A stretch of DNA of 55,345 nt, from contig JAISZO010000034.1 of the NCBI GenBank assembly GCA_031269105.1, positions 1-55,345 on the forward strand. The letters are read 5' to 3'. The DNA is from Planctomycetaceae bacterium. Its GTDB lineage: Bacteria > Planctomycetota > Planctomycetia > Pirellulales > Thermoguttaceae. Of this stretch, positions 29,026-38,256 are shown piece after piece (position 1 is the first letter of the stretch; the number at the start of each line of letters is the position of its first letter). A model generated the notes under the pieces. It searched no databases. It had not been told where the DNA came from and saw nothing but the letters and a program-made list of their open reading frames with translations. The position numbers were made by a program, and so were the translations under genes.

Positions 29026-30423
29026 ATGTTTTTCAGGAACAAGCACAGCAAAGTTGCGGTATTACTTCACGACGGCGGGACGTGGTTTGCGTTTGCGTTC
29101 CGTTTTGAGCGGCGCATTTGGCGGTGTTATGCGCAAACAACGCTGAACGGTAAAAGTCCGCGACGTATTCCGCCGGAGTTGTTGACGTTTGCCGAGACGA
29201 ATCATTGCCTGCGCGTCCGTCTTGTTTTGCCGCGACAGATTCATACATTAACGACGGAATTGCCGCCGGATATTACCGCAGAAGAAATACAGACGTTGCT
29301 CGTTTCAGAGGCGTCGCAGATAACCGGTTCGGAATTTGGTTCGGTGCGCATTGCCGCCGTCAAAGCGGATCATGATTCGATGAGCGGATTGCCGAATACC
29401 ATTTTTGCTGCGGAGTTTGAACAAGCGGCGCTGCAACAGTATCAACAGCAATGTCGGCAGGAACAACTTCGTTTCGACGGCTGCGCGGCGCTGGAATTAA
29501 CGACATTAGCCGTTCATTCGGAAAACACGCCGGAAAAACGGTTTCTTTTTTTACGACAGGAAAGCGGCTTTTACTACGTCGGGGCGTCGGACGTCGACGC
29601 TGAAAACGGGCAACCGACGACTGTCGTCAATATTGCCGTTGGTTCGCAAAACTTCAGTAAACTCCCCGAAAAATCGGAACGTCTTCGCAAACGTCTTGAT
29701 CTGCATAAAAATATTCCAATTGAAGCGGCGCTTTGTTATACGGAAATCGACGAGGAATACAAAGCAAAATTACGAACGCTTGTCAGCGAAGAAACGGAAG
29801 CGGAGTTTATTCGTTTCGCCGACATTGCGGAAGCGGTTGCCCGGCGGGTTGCGGAAATTACCCCGACAAACGAAGACATTTGCCCGCTCGTTTCGCTCGG
29901 CGAAGAAGTCACCGACCCGCATTACGCGGGAACTTATATTTTAGTCGCCTCGTTGCTGATTGCGATTGTGCTTACTGTCGGCGGAAGATGGAAATTGCAG
30001 AATGATTTAAAAATGATTGAAACGCGGGCGGCGGCGTGGAATAAATTGCAGGAAGAACGGAAGAAGGTCAACGACAAGTTAGCGGACATTGACGCGCGAC
30101 GGAGCAAATGCGATAAAGTGATTGCTCTGTTGAATGACAAATCCCGCACACCGCCGGGTTTGATGAAGATATTGACGGAATTGAGTCAAAATATTCCGGC
30201 TTATACAAAGATTGAAGCGATTGAGCAAAAGAACGGACAAGGGAAAAACCTGTTTGAAATCAGAGGACGGACAATCTATCAGGACGGGTTGCTGCAATTT
30301 TGCAGTCAGTTTAACAATGAATTGGCGGGGATTTCCTGCAATTTGGAATTGAAAGAATTTGAGAAAGCGGCAGATAATCCGCGTGAGCAGTTGTTTGTTT
30401 TTTGGGTAAACAGTACGAGGTAA
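29026..30423 (+). CDS. GspL/PilM-PilN-like secretion/pilus assembly protein
   Basis: N-terminal actin-like region, then one TM (AGTYILVASLLIAIVLTVGGRWKL), coiled coil and PilN-like domain; position after pseudopilins and before a GspM-like protein. Confidence 0.6.
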   Translation: MFFRNKHSKVAVLLHDGGTWFAFAFRFERRIWRCYAQTTLNGKSPRRIPPELLTFAETNHCLRVRLVLPRQIHTLTTELPPDITAEEIQTLLVSEASQITGSEFGSVRIAAVKADHDSMSGLPNTIFAAEFEQAALQQYQQQCRQEQLRFDGCAALELTTLAVHSENTPEKRFLFLRQESGFYYVGASDVDAENGQPTTVVNIAVGSQNFSKLPEKSERLRKRLDLHKNIPIEAALCYTEIDEEYKAKLRTLVSEETEAEFIRFADIAEAVARRVAEITPTNEDICPLVSLGEEVTDPHYAGTYILVASLLIAIVLTVGGRWKLQNDLKMIETRAAAWNKLQEERKKVNDKLADIDARRSKCDKVIALLNDKSRTPPGLMKILTELSQNIPAYTKIEAIEQKNGQGKNLFEIRGRTIYQDGLLQFCSQFNNELAGISCNLELKEFEKAADNPREQLFVFWVNSTR

Positions 30424-30425
30424 AA

Positions 30426-31190
30426 ATGCGGGCGTTACGGCGGCAATTACGAATTTGGAAAAATGATTTTCTGTCGGTGTATCTCCGTTTGACAACGTTT
30501 CACCGCACGGTGGTCGGTTTGCTTTTGGCGTTGGCAATGATCATGGCGGCACGGCATTATTGGCTCAATCCGCTGCTGACTGAGATTAAAACGGCAAAGG
30601 ATAAATACGAGGCAAGCAATCCGCCGGATATACTGACAACACCGGAAAACGATGCGGAAATTCAGGACGTTTTGACGAAAATCGAAGGACGCTCCGCAAT
30701 GCTTGAAGAACGGAAAAAAGAAGAAGAGCGGATTGCCAAGAGTAAACAGAAAATCACGCAGCAAAACAAAACCGCCGTCATTTCGCAATTCGGAACGCTG
30801 ATTTTGCAGGAGGATTTACAGTTAATCAATACCCGTCCGGCAACAGTGCCGCCGGTGAAAACTGAAACGCCGAAACCTGAAACCAAAACAAATACAAAAA
30901 AGAAAACCGAATCCGCCGCCTCAAAGACGAAAACGGAGCAAACGCCGACTACTGTCAAACAGAATGTCAACGCGGATATTCCCAGCGAAGCGTATGATTA
31001 TCTGATTGAGGGAGACTACCAAAATATGCTGAAGTTTTTACAAGCGGCGGACAAATTTGAATATCCGGTAAAGATGAACAGTTTCCGCTTGGGATTTCCT
31101 GAAATTGATCCCGGTATCGCGAAGTTGGGCGCGGCGCCTGTGAACCGCCGCTTGCAGTTGAAGTTTCAATTAACTCTGTATTTTTATTAA
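30426..31190 (+). CDS. GspM/PilO-like protein
   Basis: Single N-terminal TM, coiled coil and C-terminal ferredoxin-like segment (YDYLIEGDYQNMLKFLQAADKFEYPVKMNSFRLGFPEIDPG...LQLKFQLTLYFY). Confidence 0.55.
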   Translation: MRALRRQLRIWKNDFLSVYLRLTTFHRTVVGLLLALAMIMAARHYWLNPLLTEIKTAKDKYEASNPPDILTTPENDAEIQDVLTKIEGRSAMLEERKKEEERIAKSKQKITQQNKTAVISQFGTLILQEDLQLINTRPATVPPVKTETPKPETKTNTKKKTESAASKTKTEQTPTTVKQNVNADIPSEAYDYLIEGDYQNMLKFLQAADKFEYPVKMNSFRLGFPEIDPGIAKLGAAPVNRRLQLKFQLTLYFY

Positions 31191-31199
31191 ATCAAGACA

Positions 31200-31430
31200 T
31201 AAAAAGTTTTTCACACAAAGGCACGAAGGCGCAGAGATTTTGATTTAGAATCCGCCTTTGCGACTTGGCGCCTCCGTGTGAAAAAAAATTAAAGTATGAT
31301 AGTAGATATTTTATTTCTCACACAAAGGCACGAAGGCACAAAGGTATAGAAAATAGGATAAAGTAGATTTATAGGAAATAAAAAACTTCTTTGTGACTTT
31401 GCGCGAGAAACAAAAACGATAAAAAGATTT
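31200..31430. repeat. Two 'CACACAAAGGC' repeat copies upstream of the GxxExxY gene
   Basis: TTTTTCACACAAAGGCACGAAGGCGCAGAG...GACTTGGCGCCTCCGTGTGAAAAAAAATTAAAGTATGAT and TTTCTCACACAAAGGCACGAAGGCACAAAGG...CTTCTTTGTGACTTTGCGCGAGAAAC. Confidence 0.85.
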
Positions 31431-31436
31431 CAGTAT

Positions 31437-31820
31437 ATGACAGAAAACGAAATAGGAAAAATTGTTGTTGACGCCTGTTATCATATACACAGAGAATTAG
31501 GACCGGGACTGTTGGAAAAGGTTTATGAAATAATCCTTGCCGACCGGCTGCGTTCCAAGAGATTGTCCGTGCAGCGGCAAGTTGTCGTCCCAATTGTATT
31601 TGACGGCAAACAATTTGAGGAAGGATTTGCGGCAGATATTATCGTTGAGAATAAAGTCATTCTTGAATTGAAATCCATCGAGACCGTCCATCCGGTTCAT
31701 AAGAAGCAATTATTAACATACCTGAGATTGACAGGCATGAAATTAGGATACTTGTTAAACTTTGGCGAAGAGTTAATGAAGACCGGCGTTTCAAGAATTA
31801 TCAACGGCAATTTAGAATAA
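31437..31820 (+). CDS. GxxExxY protein
   Basis: VVDACYHIHRELGPGLLEKVYEIILADRLRSKRLSVQRQVVVPIVFDGKQFEEGFAADIIVENKVILELKSIETVHPVHKKQLLTYLRLTGMKLGYLLNFGEELMKTGVSRIINGN, the canonical family pattern. Confidence 0.95.
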   Translation: MTENEIGKIVVDACYHIHRELGPGLLEKVYEIILADRLRSKRLSVQRQVVVPIVFDGKQFEEGFAADIIVENKVILELKSIETVHPVHKKQLLTYLRLTGMKLGYLLNFGEELMKTGVSRIINGNLE

Positions 31821-31852
31821 CCCTTTGCGCCTTTGCGTGATAAAATTTGTAA

Positions 31853-33304
31853 ATGACGTCCAAACAGCGAATTGATTTAAATAAAGTCGTCGCCTCGCGC
31901 GACGCGCTGAAATCCGTTCCGGCAGTGTTGGCGCGGCGGTTGAAAATTTTGCCGCTTTACATTGCCGATGAAATGCTCTATGTTGTTATGGAAGACGAGC
32001 AGGATGACGTCGCGTTATCACAACTGGAATCAACATTGCCAATGGCGGTGAAGGCGCTACCGGCGCTTGCGCCGGAAAACGTTGTTCCGGCGATTAAACG
32101 TTATTATCCCGATACTGCGGCAACATTCGAAACACCGCTGACAATTTTTGAAGAGATATTACGGCGTGCGCTGCTTTACCGGTGCAGCGATATTCATTTC
32201 GACCCGGAAAAGGAAAATGCGAAAATCCGGCTGCGCATTGACGGCGTGATGCGTGTTGACCACACTTTGCCGCTGTCAACGTGTGCCGAAGTTGTTTCCG
32301 CCGTGAAGGTTGCCGCCGGTCTTGATATTGCGGAACATCGGATTCCGCAGGACGGACAAATGTCGATCAATCCTTATCAGCGTCAACAGGAAAGCGAAGA
32401 GATTTCGATGCGGGTTGCCGTCATTCCGACTCTTCACGGCGAAAAATTAACGATTCGGATTCTTGCCACCGAAGCGATCTCCGCCGAGTTGGCGGACTTG
32501 AATAAAATCGGAATGAGCGATGGACATCACCGTTTATTTATGCAGGCGTTGAGACATTCTTACGGCATTATTCTTTTATCAGGACCGACCGGCAGCGGCA
32601 AGACCACGACTCTTTATGCTGCGCTGCGTCATCTGAAAGCCCCCGGCACGCAGCACATCTTGAGTATTGAAGACCCTGTTGAAATTCCGCTGGACGGCGT
32701 CAATCAGATTCGCATTGACAGTGAGCGAGTGAGTTTCAGCAAGGCGTTGCGGAGTTCGCTGCGGCACGACCCCGATATTATTATGCTCGGTGAAATCCGC
32801 GACAGTGAAACAGCGGATATTGCGGTGAAAAGTTCGCTCACAGGACACCTTGTTTTATCCACGCTGCACGCCAACGATGCGGCGGGAGTGACGACCCGAT
32901 TGCTTAATCTCGGTATTGCTGCGGAACTGATGGCTTCGGCGTTGCGGATTGTCGTTGCGCAGCGGTTAGTTCGTCGTCCGTGTCTGCATTGCGTTCAATG
33001 GGGCAAAGCGTCTGACAAAGATAAGGAGTTGTTTTCGTTTCCTTCCGACGCCCGCGTGCCGATTCCGACCGGCTGTCCGCTGTGCGGCGGGATGGGATAT
33101 GCGGGACGGCTTGGACTTTACGAAATGTTTCCGGTTGACAAACGGATTCGGGAGATGATTCATTCGCACGCTGCGGAATCGGAAATCCGAAGTCATGCGT
33201 TCGAGAAACTCGGCTTAAAAACACTTCAGCAGGACGGCGCCGATAAAATCCTCTGCGGCTTAACAACGCCGGAAGAAGTCAAGCGGGTGACATTTGCAAT
33301 GTAA
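31853..33304 (+). CDS. GspE/PulE/PilB-family type II secretion/pilus assembly ATPase
   Basis: ILLSGPTGSGKTTTLYAALRHL, ILSIEDPVEIPLDGVNQIRID, LRHDPDIIMLGEIRDSETADIAVKSSLTGHLVLSTLHANDA, and a degenerate CxxC zinc module. Confidence 0.95.
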   Translation: MTSKQRIDLNKVVASRDALKSVPAVLARRLKILPLYIADEMLYVVMEDEQDDVALSQLESTLPMAVKALPALAPENVVPAIKRYYPDTAATFETPLTIFEEILRRALLYRCSDIHFDPEKENAKIRLRIDGVMRVDHTLPLSTCAEVVSAVKVAAGLDIAEHRIPQDGQMSINPYQRQQESEEISMRVAVIPTLHGEKLTIRILATEAISAELADLNKIGMSDGHHRLFMQALRHSYGIILLSGPTGSGKTTTLYAALRHLKAPGTQHILSIEDPVEIPLDGVNQIRIDSERVSFSKALRSSLRHDPDIIMLGEIRDSETADIAVKSSLTGHLVLSTLHANDAAGVTTRLLNLGIAAELMASALRIVVAQRLVRRPCLHCVQWGKASDKDKELFSFPSDARVPIPTGCPLCGGMGYAGRLGLYEMFPVDKRIREMIHSHAAESEIRSHAFEKLGLKTLQQDGADKILCGLTTPEEVKRVTFAM

Positions 33305-33312
33305 GAAAGAGA

Positions 33313-34539
33313 ATGCAGTTTCAATATAAAATCAGCACAAAAGGAACAATTCAAACCGGAGTCATTGAGGCGGATAACGCGAACAATGCGGCGGCGACGC
33401 TGCGTCAGCAAGGTATTTTATTGCAGTTGACTCCCGCAGCGTCCCGATCATCTACCGGTAAATCCGCCGCTCCTCTGCGACTGCTGCAAAAGATTTTTCA
33501 TCCGTCTTCCATGCAGCAGGAAATTTATTTGCGGCAACTTTCATTTTTACTCAAAGCCGGCGTTCCGATTTTAACGGCTCTCGAATCAATCTGCGAACAC
33601 GCTCCCAAACGTATTGCCGCAATCTTTGCAAAACTTGCCGACAGAGTCCGCAACGGTTCTTCGATGAAAAAGTCCCTTGAAGAAGAAGCGGCATTTTTCG
33701 GAAATGTTTCTATCGGTCTTATCGGCGTCGGCGAAGCAAACGGAACGCTTGACGAGATGTTCGCTTACGCTTCCGATTTAATGGAACGCAACCGCAATGT
33801 CAAGAATCAGATTCTTCAGGCATTGGCTTATCCCGCCGTAGTGATGTGTGTTGCTCTCGGAATCGCTTATTACATCGTCGCGTATGTTTTGCCGACGATT
33901 ATGTCTTTCATTGCCAAGCAATCGAAGACCGTTGCTTTGCCGCTTTCAACCAGAATGTTGCTTGTGCTGAACGATATTTGCACCCATTATTGGCAATACT
34001 TTCTAATCGTTCCGATTTTTTTGACGGCGGCGTATTTTTTGCTCCGGCGTCATCCGACTGTTGCGGAACGGATTGACTTTGCGATGCTTTATGTGCCGCT
34101 GATCGGTCAGGCAATCCGCGAACATAATAACACGCTCTGGACACGGACGCTCGGAGCATTAGTCCGCAGCGGTATTGATATTACAGCGGCGTTGGAATTG
34201 GTTGCAGGAATGATGAGCAACCGGCATTACGCCGCTCAAATTCAGAAAGTTCGGGGGTCGGTGAAACAGGGAATCTCATTGACAAAAGCGGTTCAGGAAA
34301 CAACGCTGCGGTCTCTCTGTCCGATGTGTTCAACAATGCTCGGCGTCAGCGAAAAGAGCGGCAGTATTGATACTTCGCTGATGCACACGGCGGATTATTG
34401 CGAAGACCGTTTAACGCGGCGTGTTACCTTATTGGGCAAGTTCGTGGAACCGGCGATCTTTGGTTTTGTCGGCGGTTTTGTCGGCTTCATCTATTTTGCG
34501 TTTTTTATGGCGATGCTCGCGGCAACCCGGTCGGTCTGA
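33313..34539 (+). CDS. GspF/PilC-family inner membrane protein
   Basis: EIYLRQLSFLLKAGVPILTALESI and GVGEANGTLDEMFAYASDLMERNRNVKNQILQALAYPAVVM. Confidence 0.93.
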   Translation: MQFQYKISTKGTIQTGVIEADNANNAAATLRQQGILLQLTPAASRSSTGKSAAPLRLLQKIFHPSSMQQEIYLRQLSFLLKAGVPILTALESICEHAPKRIAAIFAKLADRVRNGSSMKKSLEEEAAFFGNVSIGLIGVGEANGTLDEMFAYASDLMERNRNVKNQILQALAYPAVVMCVALGIAYYIVAYVLPTIMSFIAKQSKTVALPLSTRMLLVLNDICTHYWQYFLIVPIFLTAAYFLLRRHPTVAERIDFAMLYVPLIGQAIREHNNTLWTRTLGALVRSGIDITAALELVAGMMSNRHYAAQIQKVRGSVKQGISLTKAVQETTLRSLCPMCSTMLGVSEKSGSIDTSLMHTADYCEDRLTRRVTLLGKFVEPAIFGFVGGFVGFIYFAFFMAMLAATRSV

Positions 34540-34714
34540 AATAGATTAAACCTTTATTCTGAATTTGACGATAATAACAATTAAGGCGGAGTAAAAACTT
34601 ACTCGTCTATCGTCAACCTGAAACGGATGAAGAGTCGTTAGGTAGCAGTACAACCTTTATTAATCAAGATGGGGGAGCCATACGGTTAGTATTTTATGAT
34701 TTATAAAAACCCCA

Positions 34715-35500
34715 ATGCGATTATATTCGATTACTTTTTTTCTCCTTTTTCTTACCGGTTCGTTATTCGCGCAAACGGAGAATTACGTTCCCAGCGTCAA
34801 TAACCGGTATTTGATTGCACCGCAAGCGCCAACGCCGCCGGAATCTCCAATCGTTAATCCGTTATCTCAAACAGTGATTCCGCTTCCCGATATTGCGCCG
34901 GAACCGATTGTTATCAATCCGTTTCAATACAGAATGCCGGACGGCAGCATAACGGCGACGGCAAGATTCGCGCAAATGGATCATAGTTATCTTCCCCGCG
35001 CCAATAACCGGTATCTGATTGCACAGCAGGAACCCAAGCCGACGGAATCTCCAATAACTGATCCGTTATCTCAAACAGCGATTCCGCTTCCCGATACCGC
35101 GCCGTCGGAACCGGCTGTTATCAATCCGTTTCAATACAGAATGTCGGACGGCAGCATAATGATGACGCCGAGTCGAAGTTCCGTTTTGCCGCAAGGGATT
35201 CGCATTGTCGGCGTGCTGATTATGGAAGATAAGAAATTGCCGCCGATTGCCGCCGTTCAAATGCCAAACGTCGGCGGTTCCGCGTCCCGATCCGCCGGTT
35301 CGGATACGATTCATTATGTCCGCGAAGGCGAAATGCTTGAAGTGAACCGGAGTATGCTTAACGCCAGGTCCGCCGCGAGAGCGCCGCGAAACGACGGTAC
35401 GCAATCCGAAACGCTATTCATTGAAATTTCCAAAATTACGCCGTATCAAATTGAAATTCACTCCAAAGACAACTTTGAAGACAAACATATTATCCGCTAA
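34715..35500 (+). CDS. GspC/PilP-like protein with duplicated Pro-rich module
   Basis: Directly precedes the secretin. The C-terminus 'GIRIVGVLIMEDKKLPPIAAVQMP...IHYVREGEMLEV...ISKITPYQIEIHSKDN' resembles an HR/PilP fold; two ~55-aa repeats occur in the N-terminal half. Confidence 0.5.
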   Translation: MRLYSITFFLLFLTGSLFAQTENYVPSVNNRYLIAPQAPTPPESPIVNPLSQTVIPLPDIAPEPIVINPFQYRMPDGSITATARFAQMDHSYLPRANNRYLIAQQEPKPTESPITDPLSQTAIPLPDTAPSEPAVINPFQYRMSDGSIMMTPSRSSVLPQGIRIVGVLIMEDKKLPPIAAVQMPNVGGSASRSAGSDTIHYVREGEMLEVNRSMLNARSAARAPRNDGTQSETLFIEISKITPYQIEIHSKDNFEDKHIIR

Positions 35501-37497
35501 TGTTTTTATCAACGCTTAAAAAATTTGTATCTTCGACGATACTAACCGTACTGCTGCTATCCAATGCGGCGTTGAACGCTCAAACGCTTCCGCGTTTGGC
35601 GTCGCCGAGAGATGAGCCGGAAAATTCCGCAAGCGATCCCGTCAACCCCGCCGACGTTGTTCCGCTAAACGCTCAAAAAATTGCGGCGCTGAATGTCAGA
35701 GGAACGCCAATGTCGGAATTTGCCCGACTTGTCAGTCAGGGCGCCGGTTGGAGAATTGCGGTAAGTCGGAAAGCCGCCGTAATGCCGGTGAATATTTATC
35801 TTGAACATATCGGCGGCGAAGACGCTATCAAAGCGGTTTGTCAAACGCTTAATCTTTGGTATCGTATCGATAAGAACAGCGGATTAATAAACATATTAAC
35901 GCTTGACGAATACCAACGCGGAATGTTGTCCTTTGCGCAAGATACCGTTCAGGTCGTTACGGTGTTGTATCCCGATGCGAAAAGCGTCGGCGATTCGCTA
36001 CAGCGGTTGTTTAGAAACCGAGTCGTTTGGAATCCGCCGGACGATTATTTGAACGATCCGATTTACGACGTCGAGCGCGCTGTGGATCGTATGGATTTTA
36101 TGGCAGACCGCGTTCAGGCGACGTTGCCCGACACGCAGACGACAAGCGGACGCAGCTCGCGTTCTTCACGATCAAGTTCCAGTACGAGCAGCCGTAATCG
36201 TTTCAGCAATTCAGGGGCTTCAAATAATCAGCGTCAGCAGCAGCAATACCGCAATGATCAGAATTTATTTCAGAATGAAATTGATGAAGAAATGTTAAAA
36301 GTTCAACTGGCTGCGGAAAATTCTACGAAAGATTCTGCAACGTATGAAACAGACGACGCCGCAAATCGGGAAATTCTCGGCGAACCGGGGATTGTGTATA
36401 TTTCGGCATTTCAGGGAACGAATGATTTATTGTTGCGGTCTTCCGACGCCGACGCCGTCAAAGAAGTTGTCGAAGTCATAAAGAAACTTGACAAACCTAA
36501 ACCGCAAGTGTTACTCGAAGTAAAAGTCCTGAAACTTGATCTGAACGACAATGCCGGTTTCGGTTTTGATTGGATGTTCAAATCCGGCAAATGGTCTGGC
36601 GGACGTTCCACAGGTCCCGTTGACGGAATCGCTTTCGGCGCCGATTACGGTTCGATTCTTTCGCCGCAAGGACTCGCGCCGGCGGCGGGAACGGCGCTTG
36701 ATCCGAAAGCGTTTGTCTTGCAATATGTAAGCAACGATATTGCGGCGCGAATCCAAGCGATGCAGGAATCCGGTCGTCTTGTCGCATTAGCAACGCCGAA
36801 TCTTTGCGTCGCAGACGGCGAAGCGTCAAGAATTTTTATCGGTAAAACGACAACCGTATTAACTTCTGTGGATATTCAATCTTATACTTTCGGCGACGAC
36901 AGACCGGTTGTCAACACGGTAACAACTCCCGAAACGCAGCGGTTAAATGTCGGAACAACGCTGCTTATCACTCCGCGAATCCACGCCGACAAAACGACGA
37001 CGATTCGCTTGGTGCAGGAAGAATCGCAAATCGGTAACAAAAACGATATTAATTACGGAGCGGGAACGTTTCAATCGCAGGATATTGATATGCGGACGGT
37101 AAGCACGACGGTCGTTGCGGCGGACGGTAAACTTTCGGCAATCGGCGGTTTGATTAGCGAACAAGTCCATCACAAAGACTCCGGGATTCCGGGCTTAATG
37201 AATATCCCGTACATCGGCGCCGCTTTTAAGACGACTTCGGACATAAAATCCCGTAGCGAATTGTTGGTCTTGATTCGCCCTTATATTCTTCTTGCGCCGG
37301 ATGAAACCGATTGCGCAACGAGTCAATTGATGAAGCGCTTGAGCGAACATCCGAGCGCAACGGTCAATACTCCGCCGCTGCGAATCGGTAAAGGATCATT
37401 GACAATCGTTAATGAAAAAATGTATCCCATTCCGCAAGATGCGATGAACGCCGTAAAGACGCAAGCAAGACCAATGCCAACAGATGAAAGAGAATAA
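35500..37497 (+). CDS. Type II secretion system secretin GspD-like
   Basis: KPQVLLEVKVLKLDLNDNAGFGFDW...LATPNLCVADGEASRIFIGK...LNVGTTLLITPRIHADKTTTI...LSAIGGLISEQVHHKDSGIPGLMNIPYIGAAFK. Confidence 0.93.
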   Translation: MFLSTLKKFVSSTILTVLLLSNAALNAQTLPRLASPRDEPENSASDPVNPADVVPLNAQKIAALNVRGTPMSEFARLVSQGAGWRIAVSRKAAVMPVNIYLEHIGGEDAIKAVCQTLNLWYRIDKNSGLINILTLDEYQRGMLSFAQDTVQVVTVLYPDAKSVGDSLQRLFRNRVVWNPPDDYLNDPIYDVERAVDRMDFMADRVQATLPDTQTTSGRSSRSSRSSSSTSSRNRFSNSGASNNQRQQQQYRNDQNLFQNEIDEEMLKVQLAAENSTKDSATYETDDAANREILGEPGIVYISAFQGTNDLLLRSSDADAVKEVVEVIKKLDKPKPQVLLEVKVLKLDLNDNAGFGFDWMFKSGKWSGGRSTGPVDGIAFGADYGSILSPQGLAPAAGTALDPKAFVLQYVSNDIAARIQAMQESGRLVALATPNLCVADGEASRIFIGKTTTVLTSVDIQSYTFGDDRPVVNTVTTPETQRLNVGTTLLITPRIHADKTTTIRLVQEESQIGNKNDINYGAGTFQSQDIDMRTVSTTVVAADGKLSAIGGLISEQVHHKDSGIPGLMNIPYIGAAFKTTSDIKSRSELLVLIRPYILLAPDETDCATSQLMKRLSEHPSATVNTPPLRIGKGSLTIVNEKMYPIPQDAMNAVKTQARPMPTDERE

Positions 37498-37501
37498 TGA
37501 A

Positions 37502-38245
37502 ATGAAACGTTATTTACTGTTTTTGTTACTTGTATTCTTTGCCGGCTGTCATCAGTTGCCGGAGAAGGACGCAATAAAATCATTCTTGCCTTTTGGTAAA
37601 AAAGACGTTGCGGATACTTCATCGACAAATTTGACTCCGCTCGACAGAGCCAAATTTTTGCAGGAAAAAAAAGAATATCCCGACGCGATTGCGCAATACA
37701 AAGCGGTTTTAGAAACGAAGATCGACGCGGCGTCGCGGGAACAGGCGAAAATCGGCTTATCGCAATGTTTAACGGCAATCGCGCATTATGCGGCGGCATT
37801 GAAAGCGCTGGAGCCGTTGCCGCTGGACGTCCGTTGCGATACCGACGCACAAAAATTAGCGGTTGCCGGCGAGATTTTGTTGCGTCAACGCAGAGAAAGC
37901 GAAGCCGTCGTCTATCTTGAAATTGCGGCGGGATCCATCGATTTAGAAAGCGTAACAGCGTCTCTTTCCTCGTCGGATAACTCTGATAACGATAACGATG
38001 CGGCGTTTCCCGATTGGCTTCCTGCGGCGGCGGCAAATCTGGCAAGCGCTTATACAAAAACCGATAAACCGCAAAGCGCCGTTGTGATGTACGAGTTTGC
38101 TGAAAAATTATATCTGCGCCGACGTCAATACCGGCAAGCGGAACAGTGCCGTCAAATGTACGACGATTTGTATTTGGTGATGAAAAACTACGTTCCTTTT
38201 CAACCCGCTCCCGTTGCTTACGGGTTGCCGGCGGGGAGGTATTAA
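37502..38245 (+). CDS. TPR-like lipoprotein
   Basis: MKRYLLFLLLVFFAGCHQLP lipobox, alpha-helical repeats (YPDAIAQYKAVLET...). Confidence 0.65.
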   Translation: MKRYLLFLLLVFFAGCHQLPEKDAIKSFLPFGKKDVADTSSTNLTPLDRAKFLQEKKEYPDAIAQYKAVLETKIDAASREQAKIGLSQCLTAIAHYAAALKALEPLPLDVRCDTDAQKLAVAGEILLRQRRESEAVVYLEIAAGSIDLESVTASLSSSDNSDNDNDAAFPDWLPAAAANLASAYTKTDKPQSAVVMYEFAEKLYLRRRQYRQAEQCRQMYDDLYLVMKNYVPFQPAPVAYGLPAGRY

Positions 38246-38256
38246 AAGTATTAACA

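Noticed and set aside
34545-34714. Possible riboswitch or structured leader between GspF-like and GspC-like genes
   Set aside because: Some short complementary words but no consensus I can match to a known class.
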